DNA of 64,000 bases from Sphingomonas sp. PAMC 26621 (GTDB taxonomy: Bacteria > Pseudomonadota > Alphaproteobacteria > Sphingomonadales > Sphingomonadaceae), in the NCBI RefSeq assembly GCF_000251145.1, contig NZ_AIDW01000016.1:153032-217031 (forward strand), read 5' to 3'. The translations under genes were made by a program, and so were the position numbers. Under the pieces are notes generated by a model. That model was given only the letters and a program-made list of their open reading frames with translations, searched no databases and was not told the origin of the DNA. Below are positions 9,298-18,335 of this stretch, piece by piece; within the stretch, counting starts at the first letter, position 1, and each line of letters begins with the position of its first letter.

Positions 9298-9874
9298 CGG
9301 TATCGCCCCATCGATCCATCCAGCGCTCGAACGTCGTGAATGTCGTAATCGCGGCGCGGGTCGCCGCCGCCCGCTGATCGACCCCGGTGCAGGTCGCCTC
9401 CAGCGTCTGCACGAACCCGCGCCAGCGACCGGCCTCGATGCCGTCCCCGCTCAGGAACCGCGTCGGGAAGGTCCGCGGCAGCGCGCGCGCCATCACCTGG
9501 CCGCCGAGCGCAGCCCCGGCGAGGACATAAGCCGCACCCAGCCGTTCCGGCATGGTCCCGCCGATCGCGAGGGGCGGGCACTGCGGCAGCGCCGCGATCG
9601 CTTCACGGCTGAGCCCGAGCAGAAGCAGATCGTTGACCAGCCGCGCGCTTGCCTGCCCGTTCATTCCGGCAAGCGGTTCGACCGGCGCGTAGAAACCGAA
9701 CGAGCGTGCGAGCAGATTGCGATACGCCCCGCGCCCGATGCTGCCGTCGGCGGCCCGGGCATATCCCGGGTGGCGATGCATACGCTGGTGAATGGTGTCG
9801 GTTGCATCGCGGAGGACGAAGCGAAGGTCGGGCCGGGGCTGAACTGGGATACGGTCGGCAAGCGCTTTATGCAT
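9287..9874 (-). CDS. bphO: biliverdin-producing heme oxygenase
   Basis: This enzyme opens heme to biliverdin, CO and iron, and so supplies the chromophore for the phytochrome encoded next. The protein has about 195 residues, as usual for bacterial HO. The likely proximal His lies in TDTIHQRMH, the glycine-rich distal helix in LGAAYVLAGAALGG. The start is set at the ATG 9872-9874 (MHKALADR) because GGGGAT lies a few bases upstream. An upstream ATG at 9976 would add 34 residues, rich in Arg and Ser, unlike the family. The last codons overlap the phytochrome start by 11 bases. A predicted promoter lies about 110-140 bases upstream. Confidence 0.9.
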   Translation of the reverse strand: MHKALADRIPVQPRPDLRFVLRDATDTIHQRMHRHPGYARAADGSIGRGAYRNLLARSFGFYAPVEPLAGMNGQASARLVNDLLLLGLSREAIAALPQCPPLAIGGTMPERLGAAYVLAGAALGGQVMARALPRTFPTRFLSGDGIEAGRWRGFVQTLEATCTGVDQRAAATRAAITTFTTFERWMDRWGDTDAE

Positions 9875-9993
9875 CTGATCCCCGCGATGAAGGCTGTCCA
9901 ACGACGAACGACGGTTGGATCGCCCCCGTCGCGACACATCCCGGATGTTGCGTCTTTCCAAATGTCGCACAACCACAAACGCGGTAGATCGAC

Positions 9994-10022
9994 AATATGG
10001 ACGAGGCGGAACGTTAACTCAA
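9994..10022 (-). promoter_or_regulatory. predicted sigma70-type promoter of the heme oxygenase-phytochrome operon
   Basis: On the minus strand TTGAGT (10017-10022) and CATATT (9994-9999) are 17 bases apart, each a 4 of 6 match. They lie in the gap between the protease gene and the heme oxygenase. Transcription starting near 9987 would leave a leader of about 110 bases before the chosen ATG. It would also start downstream of most of the alternative upstream coding region, so it is compatible with the short start. Matching by eye only. Confidence 0.35.
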
Positions 10023-10093
10023 ATTACGAACAAAGAAGGGCACGATAGGCGACACTTGCTGGAAGGCCGCCGGCCAAAGGCGTGATACCGCAG

Positions 10094-11386
10094 TTATCTC
10101 TTTGAAAAACCATCTGCTACTTCGCGGATCACGAACCAGCCATCTGGCAGATAGTCGAGCGCCATATAAAAGTAGAAGGCGCACGACCCGTCGCGTCGGT
10201 AGCTCGCGCCCTTGACGATCCCGAGCGCGGTGGTGCCGGTGAAGACCGGCGAACCGCTGTCGCCCCCTTTGCAGGTCGGGCCCGCTACGGTGACCCAGGT
10301 CGGCAGACAGGGCCCGCCGCACAGATCCCCCGCCGGCGCAAAATCGGTGAGCTGGACGATCGCGCAGCTATAACCGGTCCGCTCGCCGCGGTGGCAGACG
10401 AAGTCGCCCGCGCGGGTGCTGGTGCGACTGCGCTGGCCGGTGACCGCACGGACCCGCGTCTTCGCATTGTCGGCGAAGAAAGTCGGCGCGAGCGGCTCGG
10501 GCGAGGCGTTGATCTGGACATCGCGATAGCCCCAGCCCCATTGCGCAACGAATGGCAGCGCGACGCGCTGTCCGGAGCGATCGCGGTAGCTCAATTCGTC
10601 GACGCAATGCGCCGCAGTGGTGATCGCGCTGCGCGTGCCGTCGGTGACCGCGAAGCCGGTGGTGCACAGGTAGCGTTTGCCGTCGCCCGGATCGACCCCG
10701 TCGACCCGCGCGCCGCCCTCGACCGCGAGGTTGACGTCGACATGGTCGAGCGCGCGGACCTGCACCGGGACGCCCGCGATCGCCTCGACCCGGTGTCGGA
10801 TGACGTCGACGCCATCGGCCGCATCGGCATTGCCGATCGTGATGACCAGTTCACCGGTCCGCGGGTCGAGCCCCATGCCGGGCGGGGTCTTCAGGGCGGC
10901 GCGGATCGCCGCCTGGTGGTTGGTCATCGCCCAGATCACGCGCTCGCGCGTGACGCGCGCGCCGGTGCGGAAGATGATCGGGACGGTCGTGCTGCCGACC
11001 GTGACGTGCTGCTCTGCGACGGGCGTCGTGCCGGTGAGCGAAACCAGGATGTGATAGGTCGGGCGATGCTCGATCGCGATCCCGGCGAGGCGGGACCGGT
11101 ACGCTTCCCCGATCCCATCGGTCGCGGCGACGCTTGCCGTCTGGGCGACGAGCCTCCGCTCGGCTTCCGCCGGGGGTACGGCGAACTGGCGGGCATATTC
11201 GGCCGCATCCTCGGCGAGCGCCTGCGCGGGGGTTTCGCGCGGGGGTGCCGGTACGGCGGGGACGGCGGTCACCGGCAGGATCGTCACGACCGGCGGCGTC
11301 GGCTGGCGCGACGGGATGACCTGGGCCGCAAGCGGCGTCGAGAGAAGCGAGAGCAGCGCTCCGGCGAGCTTTGAGATACGCACCAT
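10094..11386 (-). CDS. secreted chymotrypsin-fold serine protease with propeptide (S1 family)
   Basis: This is probably an extracellular or periplasmic endopeptidase made as a zymogen. A signal peptide (1-21, cleavage after LAA) leads a propeptide of about 200 residues resembling the alpha-lytic protease/streptogrisin pro-regions. The protease domain carries H260 in TAAHC, a likely catalytic D289 in GYRDV, and S377 in KGGDSGSP. Cysteines at 241/261, 331/341 and 372/402 are spaced for disulfides. At 430 residues it has the normal size for this group. It is a single leftward gene; substrate and regulation are not evident. Confidence 0.88.
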   Translation of the reverse strand: MVRISKLAGALLSLLSTPLAAQVIPSRQPTPPVVTILPVTAVPAVPAPPRETPAQALAEDAAEYARQFAVPPAEAERRLVAQTASVAATDGIGEAYRSRLAGIAIEHRPTYHILVSLTGTTPVAEQHVTVGSTTVPIIFRTGARVTRERVIWAMTNHQAAIRAALKTPPGMGLDPRTGELVITIGNADAADGVDVIRHRVEAIAGVPVQVRALDHVDVNLAVEGGARVDGVDPGDGKRYLCTTGFAVTDGTRSAITTAAHCVDELSYRDRSGQRVALPFVAQWGWGYRDVQINASPEPLAPTFFADNAKTRVRAVTGQRSRTSTRAGDFVCHRGERTGYSCAIVQLTDFAPAGDLCGGPCLPTWVTVAGPTCKGGDSGSPVFTGTTALGIVKGASYRRDGSCAFYFYMALDYLPDGWFVIREVADGFSKR

Positions 11387-11435
11387 CGCGATCTACCAGC
11401 TTCGACGGGACGACGCGAGGTTGCAAAGAACCCAC

Positions 11436-11465
11436 CGTCACCCCGCGGCTAGCGCCGGGGTGACG
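11436..11465. repeat. palindromic intergenic element CGTCACCCC..GGGGTGACG
   Basis: A 9-base perfect inverted repeat (CGTCACCCC at 11436-11444, GGGGTGACG at 11457-11465) has a GC-rich 12-base centre that can pair further. It stands between ald (ending 11497 on the minus strand) and the protease start. No T run follows, so it is more like a REP-type element or a transcript-end hairpin than a classical terminator. Confidence 0.55.
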
Positions 11466-11496
11466 ATGGGGCAGGGCGGCCGGATCGTTCAGCGGA

Positions 11497-12603
11497 TCAG
11501 TGCGTGCATGCCTCGAATGGCAGGTCGAGTGCTTCGGCGACGGCTTCGTGCCGGATCTTGCCGTTCGACACGTTGAGGCCGTTGGCGAGATGCACGTCCG
11601 CCGCCATCGCGCCTTCCGCACCCAGGCCGGCGAGCTTCAGCACGAACGGCAGCGTCGCATTGTTGAGTGCGAACGCGGAGGTGCGAGCGACCGCGCCGGG
11701 CATGTTGGCGACGCAATAATGGATTACGCCGTCGACTTCGAACACCGGGTCCTCATGCGTGGTCGCATGGCTGGTTTCGAAGCAGCCGCCCTGGTCGATC
11801 GCTATGTCGACGAGCACCGAGCCGCGCTTCATCGTCTTGAGCATGTCGCGGGTGACGAGCTTGGGTGCCGCCGCGCCGGGGACGAGCACCGCGCCGATCA
11901 CGAGATGCGCGTTCTTCACCGCCGCCGCGATCGCCGCCTTGCTGGCATAAGCGGTCTTGATCTGGCTGCCGAAGAACATGTCGAGTTCCGCCAGACGCGC
12001 GTTCGAGATGTCGTAGATCGTGACGTCCGCACGCATGCCGACCGCCATCTGCGCGGCGTTGACGCCGGACACGCCGCCACCGAGGATCGCGACACGTGCC
12101 GGGGCGACTCCGGGGACGCCGCCGAGCAGGACGCCGCGACCGCCTTGTTCCTTTTCGAGATAATGCGCGCCCACCTGGATCGACATGCGCCCCGCGACTT
12201 CGCTCATCGGCTTGAGCAGCGGGAGCGAGCGGTCGTGAGCGGTGACGGTTTCATACGCGATGCAGGTCGCGCCAGACTTCATCAGCCCTTCGGCCTGCGG
12301 TTTGTCGGCGGCGAGGTGGAGATAGGTGAACAGCAGGTGGCGGCTCTCGAGCAGCGCGATCTCGCTTGCCTGCGGCTCCTTGACCTTCACGATCATGTCG
12401 CTCTGCGCGAAGACCGTGGCGGCATCGGGGACGATCGTCGCGCCGGCCGCGACATAATCGGCGTCCTCGAAGTCGATGCCGAGGCCAGCGCCGGTCTGAA
12501 CCGACACAGTATGCCCGGCGGCGACCAGTTCGGCGACCGACGGCGGGGTCAGGCCGACGCGATATTCGTGGTTCTTGATTTCCTTGGGGACACCGACGCG
12601 CAT
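11497..12603 (-). CDS. ald: alanine dehydrogenase
   Basis: The enzyme converts L-alanine, NAD and water to pyruvate, ammonia and NADH, and links alanine use to central carbon. The length (368 aa) and start (MRVGVPKEIKNHEYRVGLTP) are typical. The substrate/NAD domain carries the GGGVSG dinucleotide loop, and the catalytic His lies near LHLAADK. A ribosome site (GGAG) precedes the ATG by about 7 bases. It diverges from an Lrp/AsnC regulator across 120 bases, the usual layout when the regulator activates ald in response to alanine. Confidence 0.96.
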   Translation of the reverse strand: MRVGVPKEIKNHEYRVGLTPPSVAELVAAGHTVSVQTGAGLGIDFEDADYVAAGATIVPDAATVFAQSDMIVKVKEPQASEIALLESRHLLFTYLHLAADKPQAEGLMKSGATCIAYETVTAHDRSLPLLKPMSEVAGRMSIQVGAHYLEKEQGGRGVLLGGVPGVAPARVAILGGGVSGVNAAQMAVGMRADVTIYDISNARLAELDMFFGSQIKTAYASKAAIAAAVKNAHLVIGAVLVPGAAAPKLVTRDMLKTMKRGSVLVDIAIDQGGCFETSHATTHEDPVFEVDGVIHYCVANMPGAVARTSAFALNNATLPFVLKLAGLGAEGAMAADVHLANGLNVSNGKIRHEAVAEALDLPFEACTH

Positions 12604-12723
12604 GTGAACTCTCCAGTTTTGATTTTTGCCAGAATACCCCTGTCGGGCGGAAATGTGCTTGCAAAGTTGCCGCCTGGCGGTGCGTTTACGGGAAATGATT
12701 GCGTTCGATGTTCATGGGTCGCA

Positions 12724-13176
12724 ATGGCATCGCGCATGGACAGTATCGACGGCAAGATCATCGCGCAGCTTGGCGCGGAGTCGGGGATCACCAGCGAGGA
12801 TCTCGGCAGCCGCGTCGGCCTGTCGCCATCGGCGGCGCATCGGCGGGTCAAGGCGCTCGAGCAGCAGGGCCTGATCCTCGGCTATCGCGCGCGGCTGTCG
12901 CCGGCGGCGCGGGGCAATCCCTCGACCGTCTTCGTGTCGGTGACGTTGACCGACCAGCGGCAGGCGACGATGATGGCGTTCGAACAGGCGCTCGTGCGGA
13001 CGACGCAGGTCAGCGAGGCGCATCTGATGAGCGGTGAATCGGATTACTTGCTGAAAGTGCTGGTCCGCGAGGACGATAGCTACGAGCGGATTCATCGCGA
13101 GGTGCTTTCCGCCTTGCCCGGCGTCCACCGGCTCGTGACCCAATTCACGATCCGGACGCTGGCGAGCGAGGCGTGA
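12724..13176 (+). CDS. Lrp/AsnC-family transcriptional regulator, likely regulator of ald
   Basis: This 150-residue protein has an N-terminal helix-turn-helix ([11 protein letters not shown] to about residue 60, with [14 protein letters not shown] as recognition region) and a C-terminal RAM ligand domain ending in the conserved VxxxxTxxxL pattern. It is transcribed away from ald, which supports control of ald by an amino-acid-responsive factor, as known for AldR and BkdR relatives. This is inference from position. The start is ATG 12724, or possibly ATG 12736 in the same frame; neither has a strong ribosome site. Confidence 0.9.
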   Translation: MASRMDSIDGKIIAQLGAESGITSEDLGSRVGLSPSAAHRRVKALEQQGLILGYRARLSPAARGNPSTVFVSVTLTDQRQATMMAFEQALVRTTQVSEAHLMSGESDYLLKVLVREDDSYERIHREVLSALPGVHRLVTQFTIRTLASEA

Positions 13177-13262
13177 GCGGTGCGTTGCGAGGGGGGCGGG
13201 CGCATGCTATTGCGCCGCACCATCGAGGCCCCGGCATCATGCGGTCATTCTTGGCCTATCCG

Positions 13263-13280
13263 TTTCAAATCGGTTTGAAA
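13263..13280. promoter_or_regulatory. hyphenated palindrome before kup
   Basis: TTTCAAA-TCGG-TTTGAAA is a perfect 7-base inverted repeat with a 4-base centre, 11 bases before the GTG of kup, where a ribosome site would be expected but is not seen. It could be an operator or an RNA hairpin at the translation start. No binding protein can be named. Confidence 0.4.
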
Positions 13281-13291
13281 TTCAGCGCATT

Positions 13292-15223
13292 GTGAGCATC
13301 GTGAACGCATCCGCGACGGACCTGACGACCGCTGGCGACTCCGCCGCGATCGAACCCCAGCATCGTAAGAACGGCCTTGCCCGCCTCGCGCTCGGCGCGG
13401 TTGGCGTCGTGTTCGGCGATATCGGCACCAGCCCGATCTACGCCTTCCGCGAAACCTTCGCCGGGCATCACAAGCTCGCGGTCGACGCGGTTCATATCAT
13501 GGGCGTGGTCAGCCTGATCTTCTGGTCGATGATGATCGTGGTGACGTTCAAATATGTCACCATCCTGATGCGCGCGGACAACAAGGGCGAGGGCGGGAGC
13601 CTTGCGTTGCTCGCGCTCGTCAACAATCGGACGACGACGCGGCGCTGGTCGCGCGGGATCGTGCTGCTCGGCGTGTTCGCGACGGCGCTGTTCTACGGCG
13701 ACAGCATGATTACGCCTGCCGTTTCGGTCTTGTCGGCGGTCGAGGGGTTGAAGGTCGCCGCGCCCGGCCTCGGGCAGTTCGTCCTGCCGATCGCGATGGC
13801 GATCGTGATCGGGCTGTTCTCGATCCAGCGCAGCGGGACCGCGCGCGTCAGTCTGTTCTTCGGGCCGGTGATGCTCGTCTATTTCGCGGTGATCGCGACG
13901 CTCGGTGTGCTGAGCATCATCGAGACGCCGCAGATCCTGTGGGCGCTGTCGCCGCAGCACGCGTTCGAATTCTTCGCGCTGGACCCGGTCCGCGCGTTTC
14001 TCGCGCTCGGGTCGGTCGTGCTCGCGGTGACGGGCGCCGAGGCGCTCTATTCCGACATGGGGCATTTCGGGCGCAACCCGATCGGCATTTCGTGGCTGTG
14101 TGTCGTCCTCCCGGCCTTGATGCTCAACTACATGGGGCAGGGCGCGTTGCTCTCGCGAATCGGCCTGCCCGCGCTCGAAGCGCCGTTCTACATGCTTGCG
14201 ACCGAACAGCTTCGCCTGCCGCTGGTGCTGCTGTCGATCGCGGCGGCGGTGATCGCGTCGCAGGCGGTGATCTCGGGCGCGTTTTCCGTCACGCATCAGG
14301 CGATCCAGCTCGGCTTCATCCCGCGGCTGCGGATCGAGCATACCAGCGCGGCGACGGTCGGGCAGATTTACCTTCCGCTGATCAACTGGATCCTCGGCAC
14401 GATGGTGCTGCTGCTGCTGGTGTTCTTCCGCAGCTCGTCCAACCTCACCTCAGCCTACGGGATCGCGGTGACCGGGGCGATGCTGATCGATACCTGCCTG
14501 TTGTCGATCGTGCTGTTCCGGCTGTGGCGCTGGCCCGTGTACTTCGCGGTGCCGCTGCTTGCCGTGTTCTTCTTGGTCGACGGCGCCTATTTCAGCGCCA
14601 ACCTCACCAAGATCCCGTCGGGGGGCTGGTTCCCGTTGCTGGTCGGCTTCTGCATCTTCGTGGTGCTGACGACCTGGTCGAAGGGGCGGCAGCTGATGAT
14701 CGACCGGATGCGCGAATCGGCGATGCCGATCAAGGTGTTCATCCAGTCCGCCGCGACCTCCGCCACGCGCGTGCCGGGGACGGCGGTGTTCATGACCTCC
14801 TCGCCCGAGGGGGTGCCGCACGCGCTGCTCCACAATCTCAAGCACAACAAGGTGCTCCACGAGCGGATCATCCTGCTGACGGTCAAGATCGCGGACGAAC
14901 CCTATGTCCCCGAGGGGCAGCGCTGCTCGATCGAGGATCTCGGGCAGGGCTTCCACCGGATGATCTTGCGCTACGGCTTCGTCGAGGAGCCGGACGTCCC
15001 CAACGCGCTGGCCAACGTGCATCGCTGCGGGGCCGATTTCCGCATGATCGACACCAGCTTCTTCCTCGCGCGGCAGACGTTGCTGCCGTCATCGCGGCCG
15101 GGGATGATGATCTGGCGCGAAAAGCTGTTCTCGTGGATGCTGCGCAACGCCGAGAGCGCGATGGAGTTCTTCCGCCTGCCGACCAATCGCGTGGTCGAAC
15201 TGGGCAGCCAGCTCGAGATTTGA
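13292..15223 (+). CDS. kup: Kup-type potassium/proton symporter
   Basis: This is a low-affinity K+ uptake protein of the inner membrane. The first helix has the family signature [15 protein letters not shown], followed by about eleven more membrane segments (to about residue 450) and a soluble C-terminal region ending in the usual [12 protein letters not shown]. Its length of 643 is normal. The GTG at 13292 is the first start that keeps a short N-terminal tail; another GTG lies 9 bases later. The next gene begins 2 bases after the stop, so the two are probably cotranscribed. Confidence 0.95.
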   Translation: MSIVNASATDLTTAGDSAAIEPQHRKNGLARLALGAVGVVFGDIGTSPIYAFRETFAGHHKLAVDAVHIMGVVSLIFWSMMIVVTFKYVTILMRADNKGEGGSLALLALVNNRTTTRRWSRGIVLLGVFATALFYGDSMITPAVSVLSAVEGLKVAAPGLGQFVLPIAMAIVIGLFSIQRSGTARVSLFFGPVMLVYFAVIATLGVLSIIETPQILWALSPQHAFEFFALDPVRAFLALGSVVLAVTGAEALYSDMGHFGRNPIGISWLCVVLPALMLNYMGQGALLSRIGLPALEAPFYMLATEQLRLPLVLLSIAAAVIASQAVISGAFSVTHQAIQLGFIPRLRIEHTSAATVGQIYLPLINWILGTMVLLLLVFFRSSSNLTSAYGIAVTGAMLIDTCLLSIVLFRLWRWPVYFAVPLLAVFFLVDGAYFSANLTKIPSGGWFPLLVGFCIFVVLTTWSKGRQLMIDRMRESAMPIKVFIQSAATSATRVPGTAVFMTSSPEGVPHALLHNLKHNKVLHERIILLTVKIADEPYVPEGQRCSIEDLGQGFHRMILRYGFVEEPDVPNALANVHRCGADFRMIDTSFFLARQTLLPSSRPGMMIWREKLFSWMLRNAESAMEFFRLPTNRVVELGSQLEI

Positions 15224-15225
15224 TC

Positions 15226-15741
15226 ATGGATGGAGCGACGGGTGCGCCGATCATCGTGACGGCGCTGTTCGGCGCGGGCGACGCCGCGTATTTCGACGAG
15301 CTGCGCCGGGCGCACTTTCCGCCCGAACGCAACCAGTTGGCTGCGCATTTGACGATGTTCCATCATCTCGCGCCAAGTCTCGAGCGCGAGCTCAAGCAGC
15401 GGCTGACCGCGGAGACGCGCGGCATTCCCGCGCCCGATGCGCGGATCGCCGGGGTGATGTCGCTCGGGCGCGGCGTGGCGTTCCGCATCGATTCGCCCGC
15501 ACTTGAAGAGATTCGCGCCGGGCTCGCCGAGGCGTTCGAGACGCTGCTGACGCCGCAGGACCGCGCCGGGTGGCGGCCACACGTCACCGTGCAGAACAAG
15601 GTCGACCCTGCCGTCGCCAAGGCGCTGAAAGCCACGTTGGAGACCGATTTCCGGCCACGGACGGTACGCATCGCCGGCCTGGCGAGCTGGTGGTATCGTG
15701 GCGGACCGTGGGAACCGTTGTCGCGCCATAATTTTACGTGA
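15226..15741 (+). CDS. 2H phosphoesterase / 2'-5' RNA ligase family protein
   Basis: This small cytosolic protein of 171 residues has the two HxT motifs of the 2H family, HLTMFHH (about residue 41) and HVTV (about 118). Family members include RNA 2',3'-cyclic phosphodiesterases and tRNA-ligating enzymes; the substrate here is unknown. The ATG lies 2 bases after the kup stop, suggesting joint transcription although no functional link is obvious. Confidence 0.82.
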   Translation: MDGATGAPIIVTALFGAGDAAYFDELRRAHFPPERNQLAAHLTMFHHLAPSLERELKQRLTAETRGIPAPDARIAGVMSLGRGVAFRIDSPALEEIRAGLAEAFETLLTPQDRAGWRPHVTVQNKVDPAVAKALKATLETDFRPRTVRIAGLASWWYRGGPWEPLSRHNFT

Positions 15742-15749
15742 AAAGGCGG

Positions 15750-15779
15750 TTGACCGCGCGGCCGTCCCGCTCCTATAGC
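15750..15779 (+). promoter_or_regulatory. predicted sigma70-type promoter of tRNA-Met
   Basis: TTGACC (15750-15755) and TATAGC (15774-15779) are 18 bases apart, and the tRNA begins 21 bases after the -10 box. The match and position are good for a stable-RNA promoter. Confidence 0.6.
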
Positions 15780-15800
15780 GCCCCCTCTTCGATACGGCTT

Positions 15801-15877
15801 GGCGGAGTAGCTCAGTTGGTTAGAGCACGGGAATCATAATCCTGGGGTCGGGGGTTCAAGTCCCTCCTCCGCTACCA
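15801..15877 (+). tRNA. tRNA-Met (anticodon CAT), CCA encoded
   Basis: The 77-base sequence folds as a cloverleaf. The acceptor GGCGGAG pairs with CTCCGCT/TACC at the end, the D arm includes AGCTCAGTTGGTTAGAGC, the anticodon loop ATCATAA is closed by CGGGA/TCCTG, and the T arm GGGGGTTCAAGTCCCTC is standard. The full acceptor pairing suggests an elongator tRNA rather than the initiator. CCA is encoded. A short hairpin (GCTACC..GGTAGC) overlaps its 3' end. Confidence 0.96.
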
Positions 15878-15943
15878 AAACGGTAGCGCCGCCGTATCGA
15901 ACTGCTAATCGAAACCTCTCACGACAAAAAAAGGAGAGGTTCC

Positions 15944-16326
15944 GTGTTCAGTCACATTATGCTCGGATCGAACGACATGGCCGCATCGCGGGCGTTCTAC
16001 GATGCGACGATCGGCGCGCTTGGCGGCACGCCAGGACGCGACGATCCGTCGGGACGGGTCTTCTACATGCACGGCGGCGGGTTGTTGATCCTGACCAAGC
16101 CGATCGACGGCGAGCCCGCGTGCCACGCCAATGGCGGGACGATCGGATTCAAGGCTGATTCGCCCGAGGCTGCGGACGCTTGGCATGCGCCGGTGTGGCG
16201 GCTGGCGGCACGCCTTGCGAAAATCCTCCCGGCATCCGCGAAGGCGCGCTCGGCAAGCTGTACCTCGCCTATCTCCGCGATCCCGCCGGCAACAAACTGT
16301 GCGCGATGCATCGCGTGCCTGCCTGA
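15944..16326 (+). pseudogene. VOC/glyoxalase-like protein, frameshifted
   Basis: A strong ribosome site (AGGAGAGG) precedes a GTG start, and the product begins MFSHIMLGSNDM, a typical VOC-family metal-binding fold. After ..EAADAWHA the reading shifts. If one base is added near 16187-16191 the frame continues AGVAAGGTPCENPPGI and ends in LRDPAGNKLCAMHRVPA with a stop at 16324-16326, exactly like intact homologues of about 128 residues. As it stands the frame instead runs on with low-quality sequence to 16435, into trxB. Either the gene is dead or a G was lost in sequencing. Confidence 0.85.
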
Positions 16327-16431
16327 TACCGCAATCCGCGCGCCGGTCTTGCTTGACGCGGCGCGCACACCATGTTGTCAGCCGGCCCGTCGCGACCCTA
16401 AACGCGGCGGGCCGACAGGACGAAAGCGACC

Positions 16432-17397
16432 ATGACCACCCATACCACCCGCATGTTGATTCTCGGTTCGGGCCCGGCCGGCCTCTCCGCCGCCATCTAT
16501 GGCGCGCGTGCGGGGATGAAGCCGATCCTCGTCCAGGGCATCCAGCCCGGCGGCCAGTTGATGACGACGACCGACGTCGAGAATTATCCCGGCTTTGCGG
16601 ACGTGATCCAGGGCCCGTGGCTGATGGAGCAGATGCAGAAGCAGGCGGAGCACGTCGGGACGCAGTTGATGTACGACACGGTGGTCGAGGTCGACCTGAC
16701 GCGCCGCCCGTTCCGTCTGATCGGCGATAGCGGGGATGTGTACGAGGGCGACGTGCTCGTCATCGCGACGGGGGCGCAGGCCAAATGGCTCGGGCTCGAC
16801 AGCGAGGACGCGCTCAAGGGCAAGGGCGTCAGCGCCTGCGCGACCTGCGACGGCTTCTTCTATCGCGGAAAGAAGGTCGCGGTGATCGGCGGCGGCAACA
16901 CCGCGGTCGAGGAGGCGCTGTACCTGACCAACCATTCGCCCGACGTGACGTTGATCCACCGCCGCGATTCGCTCCGCGCCGAACGCATCCTGCAGGAGCG
17001 GCTGTTCGCGCATAAGGGCGTAACGGTGCTGTGGAACAAGGAAGTCGACCAGTTCGTCGACGGCGGCGGGACCGCAGGGCTCGTCGCGATCGATCTGATC
17101 GACACAGTGACCGGCGAGAAGTCGCGGCTCGACACCGAGGGCGGTTTCGTCGCAATCGGGCACCATCCTGCGACCGAACTGTTCCGCGGGCATCTCAAGC
17201 TCGACGACGACCATTATATCTGGACCGAGACCGGCTCCACCCGGACCAACGTTCCCGGCGTGTTTGCGTGCGGCGACGTGATGGATAAGATTTATCGCCA
17301 GGCGGTGACCGCGGCGGGGACGGGGTGCATGGCTGCGCTCGACGCCGAGAAGTTCCTCGCGGAAATGGAATTCGAAATGGCCGAGGCGGCGGAGTAG
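16432..17397 (+). CDS. trxB: thioredoxin-disulfide reductase
   Basis: This NADPH- and FAD-dependent enzyme reduces thioredoxin. At 321 residues it is the usual size. The FAD-binding motif GSGPAGLSAA is near residue 12, the redox pair is in CATCDG (about 137-142), the NADP motif GGGNTAVEEA follows, and the C-terminal FAD signature is GVFACGDVMDKIYRQA. The ATG gives the full FAD-binding beta strand. A hairpin lies directly after the stop. Confidence 0.97.
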   Translation: MTTHTTRMLILGSGPAGLSAAIYGARAGMKPILVQGIQPGGQLMTTTDVENYPGFADVIQGPWLMEQMQKQAEHVGTQLMYDTVVEVDLTRRPFRLIGDSGDVYEGDVLVIATGAQAKWLGLDSEDALKGKGVSACATCDGFFYRGKKVAVIGGGNTAVEEALYLTNHSPDVTLIHRRDSLRAERILQERLFAHKGVTVLWNKEVDQFVDGGGTAGLVAIDLIDTVTGEKSRLDTEGGFVAIGHHPATELFRGHLKLDDDHYIWTETGSTRTNVPGVFACGDVMDKIYRQAVTAAGTGCMAALDAEKFLAEMEFEMAEAAE

Positions 17398-17399
17398 CC

Positions 17400-17420
17400 T
17401 GCCGCCTGCGGGGGGCGGCA
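17400..17420 (+). terminator. hairpin after trxB
   Basis: TGCCGCC and GGCGGCA form a 7-bp stem with a 7-base loop, 2 bases after the trxB stop. Only a weak T-rich stretch (GTTT at about 17427-17430) follows, so termination may be Rho-assisted. Confidence 0.45.
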
Positions 17421-17443
17421 AGTCTCGTTTGCAATGTTTCCCT

Positions 17444-17541
17444 CCCCGGCGAGGGCCGGGGCCCAGGAGCGAAACAAGCAATTGCGAGCGACGAGCTTCG
17501 TTACCTCGGCCGTTTCTTCTGGGACCCGGGCTGCGCCGGGG
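17444..17541. repeat. inverted pair of CCCCGGC-type palindromes (REP-like)
   Basis: The left arm 17444-17466 (CCCCGGCGAGGGCCGGGG followed by CCCAG) and the right arm 17519-17541 (CTGGG followed by a diverged copy) form an imperfect inverted pair around 52 bases. The same arms occur more perfectly at 47276-47374. It fills most of the gap between trxB and the convergent hydrolase 1 gene. Confidence 0.7.
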
Positions 17542-17559
17542 AAGCTGCTTCTATCAGCC

Positions 17560-18335
17560 TCAATCTGTCCCCAGACCCTCAACGATCTGGCGTTCCAGCC
17601 ACGCTGCGTCGCTCACAGGGGCAAAGCTGTGGCTGGCGGTGTCGCAGGTCATGACGGCTGCGACAGGGTCGGCGACCGCAGCCCGAAACGCTATGGCGGT
17701 GTTGTCGCGCTCGGCGAGGAGGATCGTCACGCCGGATTGGCGCGCTCGCAGGGCCTCGCAAAAGCGTTGCGCGAGCGGTTGTGGACGCTGCGACCGGTTG
17801 CGCGACAGTTCGACAGTCCTCTGAAGAGTTTGCGCAAGCTGACGCCCCCCCGCGCCAGCCTGAGCCATTCGCGCGGGTCGCGCAGCTTCTCCGCGTAGCG
17901 CGCGCGGATCGCTGCGGCCGGGGGCAGGTCGTCGAACTGTTCGATCACCCACGGATTGGCGAGGATCAGCCGGTCGATTCCGGCAGCGTTCCCAAACAGC
18001 GCCAGCGCGGTGGCGGCATCGCAATTGCCGAAGGCGGCGAGGCGTTCGATCCCCGTTTCCGCGCGAAACGCCGTCGCGGCGGCGGCGATGTCGGGCGCGG
18101 ACGACAGGAAACCGCCGTTCTCCCCGGTGGAGTCGCCGATTCCGCGACGGTCGAAGCGGAACACCGGGTGGCCCCGCGCAGCAAGCCGTTGCGCCAGCAG
18201 CGCCATGCCGCGATGCGCGCCGATCCGGATCTCGTTGCCGCCGGATACGATCAGCAGGCCGGTCTTGCCTTCCGCCTCGTCAAGCGTTGCGACCAGCGTC
18301 TCGCCCGCGCAGGGGAAGGTCATCAGCCGGCGCAT
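17560..18335 (-). pseudogene. exosortase A system-associated hydrolase 1, frameshifted
   Basis: This is an alpha/beta-hydrolase-like protein of the XrtA locus (TIGR03100 type). The N-terminal frame (MRRLMTFPCAGETL) runs through the nucleophile region FGNCDAAT, where Cys replaces Ser as usual in this family, to about ..GGVSLRKLFRGLS. Family-like sequence then continues in another frame (SQRPQPLAQRFCEAL to the stop at 17560). The shift lies between about 17800 and 17851. A run of seven G on the coding strand (17845-17851) is a likely slip site. Joined, the product has about 258 residues, close to the family size. It starts within the end of hydrolase 2, so translation would be coupled. It is either a true lesion or a sequence error. 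Confidence 0.8.

Noticed and set aside
9875..9976. N-terminal extension of heme oxygenase
   Set aside because: It is Arg/Ser-rich and unlike the family; the ATG at 9874 has a good ribosome site.
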